A stretch of DNA of 64,000 bases from NCBI GenBank assembly GCA_046328715.1, contig JAXLWB010000013.1, positions 62,001 to 126,000 on the forward strand, in the 5' to 3' direction. Under the pieces are notes generated by a model, which did not search any database, had not been told where the DNA came from, and was given only the letters and a program-made list of their open reading frames with translations. Below, one piece after another: positions 24,670 through 33,287 of this stretch (positions are counted from its first letter, which is position 1; every line of letters begins with the position of its first letter). The position numbers and the translations under genes are program-made. The stretch comes from JAXLWB01 sp046328715 (GTDB lineage Bacteria > Chloroflexota > Anaerolineae > Caldilineales > Caldilineaceae).

Positions 24670-26175
24670 ATGACAACAGCTGCCATTGAAATGCTGGACA
24701 TCACCAAGCGTTTTCCGGGCGTTACGGCCAACGCTGGTGTCAATTTGCGAGTGGAAAAGGGCGAGATCCATGCGCTACTGGGTGAAAACGGCGCAGGCAA
24801 GTCCACCTTGATGAATATCCTTTGCGGCTTATATAAGCCGAATGAAGGAATGGTCTTTGTCAATGGTAAGCGTGTCGAATTTAATTCACCCAGCGATGCG
24901 ATTAGCGCAGGAATCGGCATGGTGCACCAGCATTTTATGCTGGTCTCTTCGCAGAGTGTTTCGGAAAATGTCTTCTTAGGCTACCGCGGTGCTAAGTTTA
25001 TTCTTTCGCCGCAGGCAATGGCCGAAGAGGTGCGCAAGTTTGGTAAAGAATACGAACTTCAGGTTGATCCTGATGCTAAAATCTGGCAACTTTCGGTAGG
25101 CGAGCAGCAACGTGTTGAAATTATCAAGGTTCTCTCGCGCGGCGCAGAGATTTTGATTCTGGATGAACCCACCGCAGTGCTTACACCGCAGGAGAGCGAA
25201 AGCCTTTTCTCGACGTTGCGTCATATGCGCAGCGTAGGCAAAACGATTCTCCTTATCAGCCATAAACTAGATGAAGTTTTGTCGATTGCCAATCGTATTA
25301 CGGTATTGCGCGGCGGCAAAGTTGCGGCCACGGTTGACGCTGCTGGGATGACAAAAGCAGCATTGGCACGTTTGATGGTTGGGCGGGATGTTCTCTTTCA
25401 ACTCAACAAAGCTGCCACAACTCCTGGTGAGGTTAAATTACGTCTGGCCGAAGTAGAAGCGCTGGATGAGAAGCGATTGCCTGCTTTGCGTAAATTTTCA
25501 CTGACCGTGCGTGCTGGAGAGATCGTTGGCATCGCTGGGGTGGCCGGCAATGGACAACGCGAATTGGCCGAAGTGATCTGCGGGTTGCGACCGACACTTG
25601 CGGGCACGATTGAAATTGCTGGCAAACCAATTCATGACTCCTCTCCAGTGGCGATGATCCAGTCAGGGGTGGCTTATGTGCCAGAAGATCGCAGCGCTAC
25701 AGGCAGTGCGCCCAATCTCTCAATTTCAGAAAATTTGATTCTCAAAGCTTATCGCAAGGAACGATTTGGTTCGAGCCTCTTTATTGATGGCAGTGCAGTT
25801 GAATCCAATGCCACTGAATTGATCAAACAATACAATATTTCAACTCCTTCCTCGCAAACGCCAGTACGCAAATTGAGTGGTGGTAACTTACAAAAGGTGA
25901 TCTTAGCACGTGAGATTTCATCACAGCCACAGATTTTGGTGGCTGCCTATCCCACGCGCGGACTCGATATCGGCGCAACCGAAAATGTGCGAAAAATTTT
26001 GCTTGAACAGCGTAATAACGGTGCTGCAATTTTGTTGATCTCGGAAGAGCTTGATGAGATCTTGTCGGTTGCAGATCGTGTTGTTGTTCTCTATGAAGGC
26101 CAAAACATGGGAGAGTTTGCAGCCGAAAAGGCTGATTTGGAAAAGATTGGTTTGTTGATGGCAGGTGTTCATTGA
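24670..26175 (+). CDS. BMP-type ABC importer ATPase, two nucleotide-binding domains
   Basis: 501 aa. Domain 1 has Walker A GENGAGKST (about residue 38), signature LSVGEQQRVEI and Walker B ILILDEPTAVLT. Domain 2 has the usual degenerate Walker A region GIAGVAGNGQRE, signature LSGGNLQKV and an altered Walker B, ILVAAYPTRGLD, with the Asp-Glu pair missing as is normal for this family. This is the double-ATPase type (YufO/RbsA-like) that energises nucleoside and sugar importers. It lies between the two binding-protein genes and upstream of the two permeases. Confidence 0.95.
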   Translation: MTTAAIEMLDITKRFPGVTANAGVNLRVEKGEIHALLGENGAGKSTLMNILCGLYKPNEGMVFVNGKRVEFNSPSDAISAGIGMVHQHFMLVSSQSVSENVFLGYRGAKFILSPQAMAEEVRKFGKEYELQVDPDAKIWQLSVGEQQRVEIIKVLSRGAEILILDEPTAVLTPQESESLFSTLRHMRSVGKTILLISHKLDEVLSIANRITVLRGGKVAATVDAAGMTKAALARLMVGRDVLFQLNKAATTPGEVKLRLAEVEALDEKRLPALRKFSLTVRAGEIVGIAGVAGNGQRELAEVICGLRPTLAGTIEIAGKPIHDSSPVAMIQSGVAYVPEDRSATGSAPNLSISENLILKAYRKERFGSSLFIDGSAVESNATELIKQYNISTPSSQTPVRKLSGGNLQKVILAREISSQPQILVAAYPTRGLDIGATENVRKILLEQRNNGAAILLISEELDEILSVADRVVVLYEGQNMGEFAAEKADLEKIGLLMAGVH

Positions 26176-26235
26176 CCTCGGTACAGTCATCTATTTCAAT
26201 ATCCTAACAACTCCTAAAGATTAATCTTAACAGGA

Positions 26236-26264
26236 TTGACAGCAAACCTACTTTGTGTTAGTTT
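26236..26264 (+). promoter_or_regulatory. Candidate internal promoter before the second BMP lipoprotein gene
   Basis: TTGACA (26236-26241), a 17-bp spacer and TAGTTT (26259-26264). TTTGTGTTAG (26252-26261), overlapping the -10 region, is perfectly inverted as CTAACACAAA at 26385-26394, which may be a distant operator pair or a long leader hairpin. The leader to the ATG at 26453 would be about 180 nt. Confidence 0.5.
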
Positions 26265-26452
26265 TTCAAGTGCACAAACGATTATTTATAAAATGATTCA
26301 GCCACCGACGAAAAGCACTCGCTGAACGGCATTGCTAAATCTGGTCTCCTAGTGAATGTTAGTCTCCTGAGTCATCATATTGTGCTAACACAAACTCTCT
26401 TGAAGTCGCATCTCGTAAAGGCCCACTTTATTTGACATACAAAGGAATTCAT

Positions 26453-27829
26453 ATGAGACCAACTAAATTTACTCATGCTGTAGCTTATCTCCTGTTATTG
26501 GTTTCGGTGCTTGCTGGCTGTGCCATTCAACCCGTGCAACCGGCAGGGGTTAAGTCGTCTACAACAACCGCAGCCGAAAGCAGCGCTACTACGCCAACAG
26601 CCGCAGCAGAAGCAACTGTGGAAGCCACTGCGACCGAAGCGCCCGCCACGGTAGAAGCAACGGCAACCACTGAACCCGTTGCTGTAGAAGCACCCGCAAG
26701 CCCACAGGAATTTGTCATCCCAACCATCGAAGAGGGCAAATTCAACGTTGCTTTTGTCTATTCCAGCCCGATCGGTGATGGTGGGTGGACTTATGCGCAC
26801 GAGCAGGGGCGACAAATCATCGAGAGTTTCCTCGGCGATAAGGTACACACCGGTTATGTAGAAAATGTGCCGGAAAGTGATGCGGCCGTCTCCGAAAAGG
26901 TGATTCGCCAACTAGCCGAGGCCGGCTTTAACGCAATTTTCACCTGCTCTTTTGGCTATATGGACCCAACCGCCAAAGTTGCAGCAGATTTCCCAAACAT
27001 TATGTTTGTGCATGTCTCTGGGTTCAAGAAGAGTGGCAACAATTTCGCCAACATGTTTGGTAGTATGGAAGAGATGAAGTACCTGGCTGGCATGATTGCA
27101 GGGGCTCGTGCTAAGGAAGACGGCATTCCCCGTGTCGGCTATATCGCACCCTTCCCCATCCCGGAAGTGACCCGCTATCTCAATGCCACAACCATGGGCA
27201 TGCGCCGCACCTGCCCGGAATGTCTGATGGATGTGCGTTGGACCTTTAGCTGGTTTGACCCAGAAAAGGAGAAAGCCGCTGCTGCTGAGATGCTTGATGC
27301 CGGTGCGGATGTTATCATTACCGGTGCTGATACGACCGGACCAATCGTCGTTGCTGGCGAGCATGGCAAGTGGGGCATCGGCTACGATAGTGCCAACTCC
27401 TGCGAGGTCGATGTTGAGCATTGTCTGACCGTCACCTATTGGGATTGGGGCCAAGCCTATGCCTGGATCATCAACAAGATGTTGGATGGCAAGTTCACTG
27501 CTGATGATTATTATTTTGACGCGACGAGCGGTGGTTTAGGGGTAGTTGGTTTTATGATCGGTCAGGAACCTGCGCCAGGCGTGCCCGATTCGGTTGTTGT
27601 GGAAGTGCAACAGGTACTCAATGACATGTTGGAAGGCACCTATGATCGCTTCAATATTTTCAAGGGCCCGATCAACAATAACAAGGGCGAAATCGTAGTC
27701 CCGGATGGCGTATCGTTGACCCAGTCGGACCTAGAAGGTTTAGTCGGTGTACCAGGACGACAGGCATGCACGATCTGTATGTCCTGGCTTGTAGAGGGGA
27801 TCGATCCTGCGATTGATCTTCCTCAATAA
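26453..27829 (+). CDS. BMP-family ABC importer substrate-binding lipoprotein, copy 2
   Basis: 458 aa from ATG 26453, preceded by AAAGGA; an upstream in-frame start at 26432 lacks a site. Lipobox VLAGC has its Cys at 23. A 55-residue Thr/Ala/Glu/Val linker precedes the BMP domain, longer than in copy 1. The domain itself is highly similar to copy 1 along its length, including EEGKFNVAFVY, the APFPIPEV..YLNATTMGMRRTC block and all three Cys pairs. I infer a local duplication of the binding protein, giving one transporter two ligand specificities or affinities. Confidence 0.93.
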   Translation: MRPTKFTHAVAYLLLLVSVLAGCAIQPVQPAGVKSSTTTAAESSATTPTAAAEATVEATATEAPATVEATATTEPVAVEAPASPQEFVIPTIEEGKFNVAFVYSSPIGDGGWTYAHEQGRQIIESFLGDKVHTGYVENVPESDAAVSEKVIRQLAEAGFNAIFTCSFGYMDPTAKVAADFPNIMFVHVSGFKKSGNNFANMFGSMEEMKYLAGMIAGARAKEDGIPRVGYIAPFPIPEVTRYLNATTMGMRRTCPECLMDVRWTFSWFDPEKEKAAAAEMLDAGADVIITGADTTGPIVVAGEHGKWGIGYDSANSCEVDVEHCLTVTYWDWGQAYAWIINKMLDGKFTADDYYFDATSGGLGVVGFMIGQEPAPGVPDSVVVEVQQVLNDMLEGTYDRFNIFKGPINNNKGEIVVPDGVSLTQSDLEGLVGVPGRQACTICMSWLVEGIDPAIDLPQ

Positions 27830-27840
27830 TTGATGTTAGG

Positions 27841-27951
27841 CTGAGAGAATGGCAAAATAGAGATATTACCTTGTTACGCATGTCGCCAAAAACTGGTGAA
27901 GTTGGGTCGTTTGAACGACAGGCGCGTAACATGATCTTGTTATTCTCTCAG
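27841..27951. repeat. 111-bp long palindrome between BMP lipoprotein 2 and permease genes
   Basis: CTGAGAGAAT (27841-27850) is perfectly inverted at 27942-27951, and inner arms GTTACGCATGTCG (27873) and CGACAGGCGCGTAAC (to 27930) pair with a bulge. The inner arms are the GTTACGCAT type seen at 13840. Like the hairpin at 24573, it follows a binding-protein gene and may limit read-through to the permeases. Confidence 0.65.
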
Positions 27952-27977
27952 CTCACAACCAATCTCGATAAGAGACC

Positions 27978-29099
27978 ATGACCGTAAACTCAATCAGTTC
28001 TTCAACTCATCGTTCGCGCATTCGTTTTGAACAGCGCATCGAACAACCTCGCTGGCTCGAGTTCCTCACTCCCTTCATCTTGATCCCCATCGCCCTATTG
28101 TTTGGTGCCGTGTTGCTTTGGATCGCAGGCGCAAACCCGTTCGTCGTCTACCAGAGTATGGGTAGCATTGCCTTTGGCAACGCCTATGGGTGGTCAGATA
28201 CAACCATCAAGGCAACTCCCTTGATTCTTGCCGGATTGGGTGTTTCGCTGGCTTTTCGCATGAAGATGTGGAACATCGGGGCTGAAGGGCAACTCTTCCT
28301 AGGTGCCTTTATGGCGACGGGTGTTGCTTTACATCTGCTGCCATCGGGCACGCCCTCCTTCATTATGTTGCCTGCGATGGCGATTGCAGGTGCTATCGGA
28401 GGTGCGATCTGGGGAATCATTCCCGGCTATCTCAAGGCCAAGTTGAATGTCAACGAGATCATCACCTCCTTGATGCTTAACTACATTGCGATTCAGTGGA
28501 ACAACTTCTTTGTCTACGGTCCTTGGAGTGAACGTGGTTTTGGTCTTACACCCCAGTTTGAGAAATCCGCGTGGTTGCCCCGCTTTACCGATTTTAAGGG
28601 AATCATTCCTGCATTGGGTGGACTGACCGCTCATTTCGGTATCTTTCTTGGGCTGATCTTTGCCATTATTTTGTGGGTCGTTTGGCGGCGCAGTAAGTGG
28701 GGGTTTGAGATCAATGTAATCGGCGATAATCCCAGGGCTGCTCGCTATGCAGGCATCAACCTCGCACGCAATATGATGATCGTAATGGCGCTCAGTGGGG
28801 CATTGGCGGGTTTGGCTGGTTTTGCTGAGGTCTCGGGTGTGGTGCATCGCTTGCAAGAGCGCTTTTCTCCAGGCTATGGTTTTACAGCCATTATTATCGC
28901 CTGGCTAGCACGTTTGAATCCATTGGCAATTATCCCTGTTTCCTACCTATTTGGTGGCCTGTTAGTTGGCGGCGATGCGATCCAACCGAGTGGTGTCGCC
29001 CAGATGTTGCAAGGTGTTATTTTATTCGTAATGATCGGTGGCGAATTGCTGATGCGCTATCGCATTCATTTTGAATTATTCCGCACTGCATCAAATTGA
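27978..29099 (+). CDS. BMP-type ABC importer permease 1 (YufP-like)
   Basis: 373 aa with about ten helices. The BPD_transp_2 domain includes the conserved cytoplasmic loop VIGDNPRAARYAGINLARNMMIVMALSGALAG and a glycine-rich segment near MWNIGAEGQLFLGAF. This loop is typical of nucleoside/BMP importers. About 40 polar residues precede the first helix. It works with the ATPase at 24670 and the second permease. Confidence 0.94.
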   Translation: MTVNSISSSTHRSRIRFEQRIEQPRWLEFLTPFILIPIALLFGAVLLWIAGANPFVVYQSMGSIAFGNAYGWSDTTIKATPLILAGLGVSLAFRMKMWNIGAEGQLFLGAFMATGVALHLLPSGTPSFIMLPAMAIAGAIGGAIWGIIPGYLKAKLNVNEIITSLMLNYIAIQWNNFFVYGPWSERGFGLTPQFEKSAWLPRFTDFKGIIPALGGLTAHFGIFLGLIFAIILWVVWRRSKWGFEINVIGDNPRAARYAGINLARNMMIVMALSGALAGLAGFAEVSGVVHRLQERFSPGYGFTAIIIAWLARLNPLAIIPVSYLFGGLLVGGDAIQPSGVAQMLQGVILFVMIGGELLMRYRIHFELFRTASN

Positions 29100-29181
29100 G
29101 GCTTGTACTCTTTCAAAAGGCACAACCTTACGAGGACAAGATTTGTGCCCGTGTGCGATATAAGGGACGAGAGAAATCGTT

Positions 29182-30132
29182 ATGGCTTTGTCAATCATCA
29201 TTACCTTGTTGGCTGCTGGAGTTCGGTCGGGTACAGCGATCCTGCTGGCGACGTTGGGTGAAATCTTCGCCGAACGCGCTGGCGTGCTCAACCTGGGCGT
29301 CGAGGGAATGATGCTGATGGGGGCAATGACCGGCTATGCGGCTGCTCATGCAACTGGCAGTGCCTGGTTGGGCTTGCTGGCTGGAATCTTGGTCGGCGGC
29401 GGTTTTGCTTTGCTCCATGCTTTTATTACGGTAACGCTGCGCGCCGATCAGGTGGTAAGTGGCTTAGCGTTAAGTTTTCTCGGCTCCGGGATGAGCGCGG
29501 TCTTGGGCGCACCGTTGACCGATGTTAAGACAGCACCCAAGTTACCTTCCTTTGATATCCCCGGTTTGGCGCAGATTCCAGTGCTTGGTCCGATCTTCTT
29601 TCAGCATAATGTGATCGTCTACATCGCTTTATTGCTGGCACCGATCACCTGGTTTTACATTTATCGTACACGCCCGGGGCTTGAGTTGCGCGCTATTGGA
29701 GAATACCCCGCAGCCGCCGATGTCCAGGGTATCAGTGTTTATGGCCAACGCTATTTGTATGTCTTTGTGGGCGGGCTTTTTTCAGGTATGGCAGGGGCGG
29801 CACTCAGTTTGGCAATCACGCCGCTCTGGCTCGATGGCATGACCGCTGGTCAAGGGTGGATTGCAGTCGGTATGGTGATTTTTGCCCGCTGGGACCCATT
29901 GTTGGCACTGGTCGGAGCCTATCTTTTTGGAGCCATTGCGCGCTTGCCTCTGGATCTACAGAATATCGAATTCTTCAAGGGTTTTCCTCAATACGGTTAC
30001 TTTTTCAGAATGTTACCGTATTTCTTTACCATCTTCGTCTTAATCGTGAGTGCCCGTAGTGCCATGCGTCGACACTTGGGGGCACCGGCTGCGCTGGGTT
30101 TGCCTTACGTACGTGAAGAGCGCGGCAAGTAA
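29182..30132 (+). CDS. BMP-type ABC importer permease 2 (YufQ-like)
   Basis: 316 aa, about nine helices. NLGVEGMMLMGAMTGYA near the start and AIGEYPAAADVQGISVYGQRYLYVFVGG are the family's signature segments. It is shorter than permease 1, as usual, and completes the heterodimeric channel. It lies 82 bp after permease 1. Confidence 0.94.
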   Translation: MALSIIITLLAAGVRSGTAILLATLGEIFAERAGVLNLGVEGMMLMGAMTGYAAAHATGSAWLGLLAGILVGGGFALLHAFITVTLRADQVVSGLALSFLGSGMSAVLGAPLTDVKTAPKLPSFDIPGLAQIPVLGPIFFQHNVIVYIALLLAPITWFYIYRTRPGLELRAIGEYPAAADVQGISVYGQRYLYVFVGGLFSGMAGAALSLAITPLWLDGMTAGQGWIAVGMVIFARWDPLLALVGAYLFGAIARLPLDLQNIEFFKGFPQYGYFFRMLPYFFTIFVLIVSARSAMRRHLGAPAALGLPYVREERGK

Positions 30133-30136
30133 AGCG

Positions 30137-31105
30137 TTATACCTTGCTCCACAGGCGCCAGCGCGGTCGCCAGGTTGCGCGTCCCAAACGTTGAATTGCC
30201 AATAATGCGCTGCTCAATACCAAGGCACCGCCGATCCACTGAATGGCGTTTAGGCGTTCGCCCAGAAAGAGTTGCGACCAGATCACTGTAAGTAGTGTCT
30301 CTAAGGGGGAAAAGAGCGCTACCTGTCCGCTGCCCAATCGAGCGATCGCGTTTACAAAGCAGATGCGCGAGAGATAAGTGCTCAGTACTACCAATGCTCC
30401 AATTGCGATCCAACTTTCTGTATTCATCGCTTGCCACGTAGCACCCCGCCATAACCACCAACTGCCTACTGACACCGCCATTGCGCACGAGATATGAAAA
30501 GTGATAGTCAACGCTTCATAGTCGCGTAAATACCATTGCAAAAGTGTTGTATGGGTTGCAAAACAGAGTACAGCGATCACTAACAGCCCTATCCCCGTCA
30601 AATTGACATGCCCACCAGGGCCAATCAGTAGATAAACGCCACTTAGCCCTAACACCACCCGCACAATCTGTCGATAGGTAAATCGTTCGCCGCGTAATGC
30701 TAATAAGGAAAGCACCACCAAGGGAACCAGAGAAATCATCATCGACGCCATCGATGCGTCAACCCGTTCCAACGCCCAAAAAAAGAGCAACATCCCCAGG
30801 CCATTGACAACCCCAGCAAACCAAGAGACTAGCAACCCTTGTCGCTTCATCTTCAAACGGGACGGATCGATCAGCGCGACTGTGATACCCATCAGCAAGC
30901 TGGCAAGAATCAAGCGGATGGTGACTAGTGTCGTCGAGTCTATGCCGGAACGAATGGCCGAACGGGCGATCGGCGGTGCAAAGCTGAAAAATAAGGTCGA
31001 AAGACAAGCGAGGAGCCAGCCATTTGCCGCTCGATGATTGATCATTGCATCGTGGGTCGTCGGTTGAACAGAAAGTGAATTAACAAAAGGAAATTTGATT
31101 TGCAT
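30137..31105 (-). CDS. EamA/DMT-family transporter
   Basis: 322 aa with ten helices arranged as two EamA repeats: repeat 1 contains LSTLFFSFAPPIARSAIR and ERVDASMASMMISLVPL, and repeat 2 contains LLVIAVLCFATHTTLLQWYL and PLETLLTVIWSQLFLGE. DMT transporters usually export metabolites or amino acids; the substrate cannot be told. The start is uncertain, because ATG 31105 has no ribosome-binding site and an in-frame ATG 20 codons later is possible. Its end is only 4 bp from the convergent permease gene. Confidence 0.9.
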   Translation of the reverse strand: MQIKFPFVNSLSVQPTTHDAMINHRAANGWLLACLSTLFFSFAPPIARSAIRSGIDSTTLVTIRLILASLLMGITVALIDPSRLKMKRQGLLVSWFAGVVNGLGMLLFFWALERVDASMASMMISLVPLVVLSLLALRGERFTYRQIVRVVLGLSGVYLLIGPGGHVNLTGIGLLVIAVLCFATHTTLLQWYLRDYEALTITFHISCAMAVSVGSWWLWRGATWQAMNTESWIAIGALVVLSTYLSRICFVNAIARLGSGQVALFSPLETLLTVIWSQLFLGERLNAIQWIGGALVLSSALLAIQRLGRATWRPRWRLWSKV

Positions 31106-31227
31106 TTTTTATTTCTAGTTTGTGAGTTTTATCTTAATCCTGTAAGGAGATTGTTATTTGTAAAACGAGAAATTTCTATTACATTCTATTTATACAATAT
31201 TCATAAGGGGTAAATAGGAGCTAATCT

Positions 31228-32955
31228 ATGCGCCAAGTAAACCACATTCGCTCATGGGTATACCGTGGCTTGGCAATTTATCTATTACTTCTGGTCATGG
31301 TAACAGGTAGCGTCTCTACCAAGCAAGTTTTGCTTACAAGCACCAACGCAAGTACCCTCCCGACGCGCATTCATCCCCAACTGCTCCAGCTTGCCCAGAG
31401 ACAACCCACGTCCGTCATTCGTGTCATCGTACAAGCCCAAGGTGATCTTGAACCAGTGAGAAGCGCGATCCAACGCGCTGGTGGAAACATTACCGCCGAT
31501 CTGCAAATAATCCATGCGGTCGTTGCTGAGTTGCCAGCCCATTCAGTCTTACAACTTAATCAAGAAGAGAGCATTCATTGGGTTTCCTGGGATGCGCCGA
31601 TGACACCAAGTGCATGCAGCCAATGTGTTGATACGTCACGTCTGTTGAACGCTTACATTGACGCAGTAGGAGCCAATGATGTTTGGAATCGCTCGCCTTA
31701 CTTGCAGGGGCAAGGGATTGGAGTAGCGGTTGTCGATAGCGGTGTGAATCAACAGGATGATCTCTATACAATCGCGGGTCAAAGCCGCTTGGTGGCTTCT
31801 CAAGCGTTTAATAATGGCTATAACACTTCAATCTATGATAACTATGGTCATGGTAGCCATGTAGCAGGTGTCATTGGGGGAAATGGACGGAAATCCAATG
31901 GTGCTTATATTGGTATGGCACCTATGGTGAACATTATTAACGTAAAAGTGGGAGATGATCTCAATCAAGGGCAGGGAACAGCGAGTACGGTAGTTGCCGG
32001 ACTTCAGTGGATTTTGCAGAATAAAAATACCTACAATATCCGTATTGTCAATATGTCACTGAACAGTGCGGTTCCTGAGTCTTATCTTACCAACCCGATC
32101 GATGCGGCTGTGGAGATCCTGTGGTTTAACAAAATTGTCGTGGTGGTCTCGGCTGGCAATGCGGGAAGTGGGGCCATCTATCCTCCGGCAAACGATCCCT
32201 TCGTGATCACAGTAGGTGCTACCAACGATAAAGGCACCAATAGCCTTTCGGATGATGTTATTCCATCATTCTCCGCCTATGGCACGACCAGTGATGGCTT
32301 CGCCAAGCCTGACCTAGTGGCTCCGGGTACCAATATCATTGGCCTGGTTGGCAACCCCAACCAGGGCATGCAGGCAACACACCCTGAGAATAAAGTCCTC
32401 AATGGAGCTTATTTCAAAATGTCGGGGACATCGGCTTCAGCTCCGATTGTCTCGGGCGCGATTGCGCTGCTATTGCAGGACGAGCCAGGGTTGACACCGG
32501 ATCAAGTAAAATATCGACTCAAAGCAACTGCCAACAAAAACTGGTCAGGCTACAATGCGACGAAGGCAGGGGCCGGATATTTGGATATATCAGCAGCAGT
32601 GCTTGGCACCTCCACACAGAGTGCCAATACAAACATCCGAGCGAGTGCACTGCTTTGGTCAGGTTCGCAGCCGCTTACATGGGGTAGTGTGAACTGGAAT
32701 TCGGTTAACTGGAATAGCGTCAATTGGAATTCAGTCAACTGGAACAGTGTCAATTGGAATTCGGTCAACTGGAACAGCGACTACTGGGGCAGCACGGGTA
32801 GCAACGGCGCTCTCTCGGCGGGCACGATGTCTGATGGTGGGGATCGAGTGGAGCCAGGAATTGTTGAACCCAGCCCATCTACGAGCGAAGGCAGCGACAA
32901 TGGACAGAACGACGAACAGAACAAGCTGATTTTCCTACCGTTGCTTTCCCGATAA
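31228..32955 (+). CDS. Secreted S8 (subtilisin-like) protease with WNSVN repeats
   Basis: 575 aa, AGGAG 8 bp before ATG. A signal peptide is followed by an inhibitor-I9-like propeptide (about 60-120) and a catalytic domain with Asp170 (VAVVDSG), His208 (HGSHVAG) and Ser402 (GTSASAP). Residues 485-519 are seven 5-residue units, WGSVN, five WNSVN and WNSDY, encoded by 15-bp units at 32680-32784. A Ser/Gly/Glu/Asp-rich tail ends in IFLPLLSR, a short hydrophobic end that I recall in Chloroflexota exported proteins and that may be a sorting tag. It is an exported nutrient or processing protease; the repeat's role is unknown. Confidence 0.93.
   Translation: MRQVNHIRSWVYRGLAIYLLLLVMVTGSVSTKQVLLTSTNASTLPTRIHPQLLQLAQRQPTSVIRVIVQAQGDLEPVRSAIQRAGGNITADLQIIHAVVAELPAHSVLQLNQEESIHWVSWDAPMTPSACSQCVDTSRLLNAYIDAVGANDVWNRSPYLQGQGIGVAVVDSGVNQQDDLYTIAGQSRLVASQAFNNGYNTSIYDNYGHGSHVAGVIGGNGRKSNGAYIGMAPMVNIINVKVGDDLNQGQGTASTVVAGLQWILQNKNTYNIRIVNMSLNSAVPESYLTNPIDAAVEILWFNKIVVVVSAGNAGSGAIYPPANDPFVITVGATNDKGTNSLSDDVIPSFSAYGTTSDGFAKPDLVAPGTNIIGLVGNPNQGMQATHPENKVLNGAYFKMSGTSASAPIVSGAIALLLQDEPGLTPDQVKYRLKATANKNWSGYNATKAGAGYLDISAAVLGTSTQSANTNIRASALLWSGSQPLTWGSVNWNSVNWNSVNWNSVNWNSVNWNSVNWNSDYWGSTGSNGALSAGTMSDGGDRVEPGIVEPSPSTSEGSDNGQNDEQNKLIFLPLLSR
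32680..32784 (+). repeat. Seven 15-bp coding repeats (W-N-S-V-N) in the S8 protease gene
   Basis: The units alternate in synonymous codons: Ser is TCG, AGC, TCA, AGT, TCG, AGC in turn and the last Asn alternates AAC and AAT. This gives a 30-bp higher-order period. The protein sequence is uniform while the DNA is not, so either pairs of units were duplicated together or the peptide is under selection. Confidence 0.85.
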
Positions 32956-33069
32956 ACAAAGTACTGATGTTACTGCGACAGCGTCTTTCAGGAAGAAGAC
33001 CGCCTAAACCAGCAGCTCGTGTAATGAAATTTGAACAATAAAATCGGTAAAGTCTAGTAGTCCGCCTAC

Positions 33070-33135
33070 TTAATTTTCAGAAATAGATTGTGACTATTCT
33101 CGAAGAAGCAGGCTAATTCTATTTCTAAAAATTAA
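33070..33135. terminator. AT-rich hairpin downstream of the S8 protease
   Basis: TTAATTTTCAGAAATAGA (33070-33087) is inverted at 33118-33135 with one mismatch, across 30 bp. It lies in the 332-bp gap between convergent genes; nothing gene-like is seen in the gap. Confidence 0.6.
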
Positions 33136-33220
33136 ACGGACATTGCACTAGGTACGTGCTTTTAGCCGAACAAAGGTTGCACAGACGATCCGCCACTAAG
33201 CAAGGCTCTAGAGACTTTCT

Positions 33221-33280
33221 GTGTTCTCTGATTTCCGTGTATATAAAAAATCCTTTGTAGATACGGAAATCAGGGAACAC
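33221..33280. terminator. Hairpin at the end of the papain-like/NBR1-Ig gene
   Basis: GTGTTCTCTGATTTCCGT (33221-33238) is inverted at 33263-33280 with one mismatch. It lies directly after the stop codon at 33288 on the minus strand and so probably ends that transcript. Confidence 0.7.
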
Positions 33281-33287
33281 CAAATTT

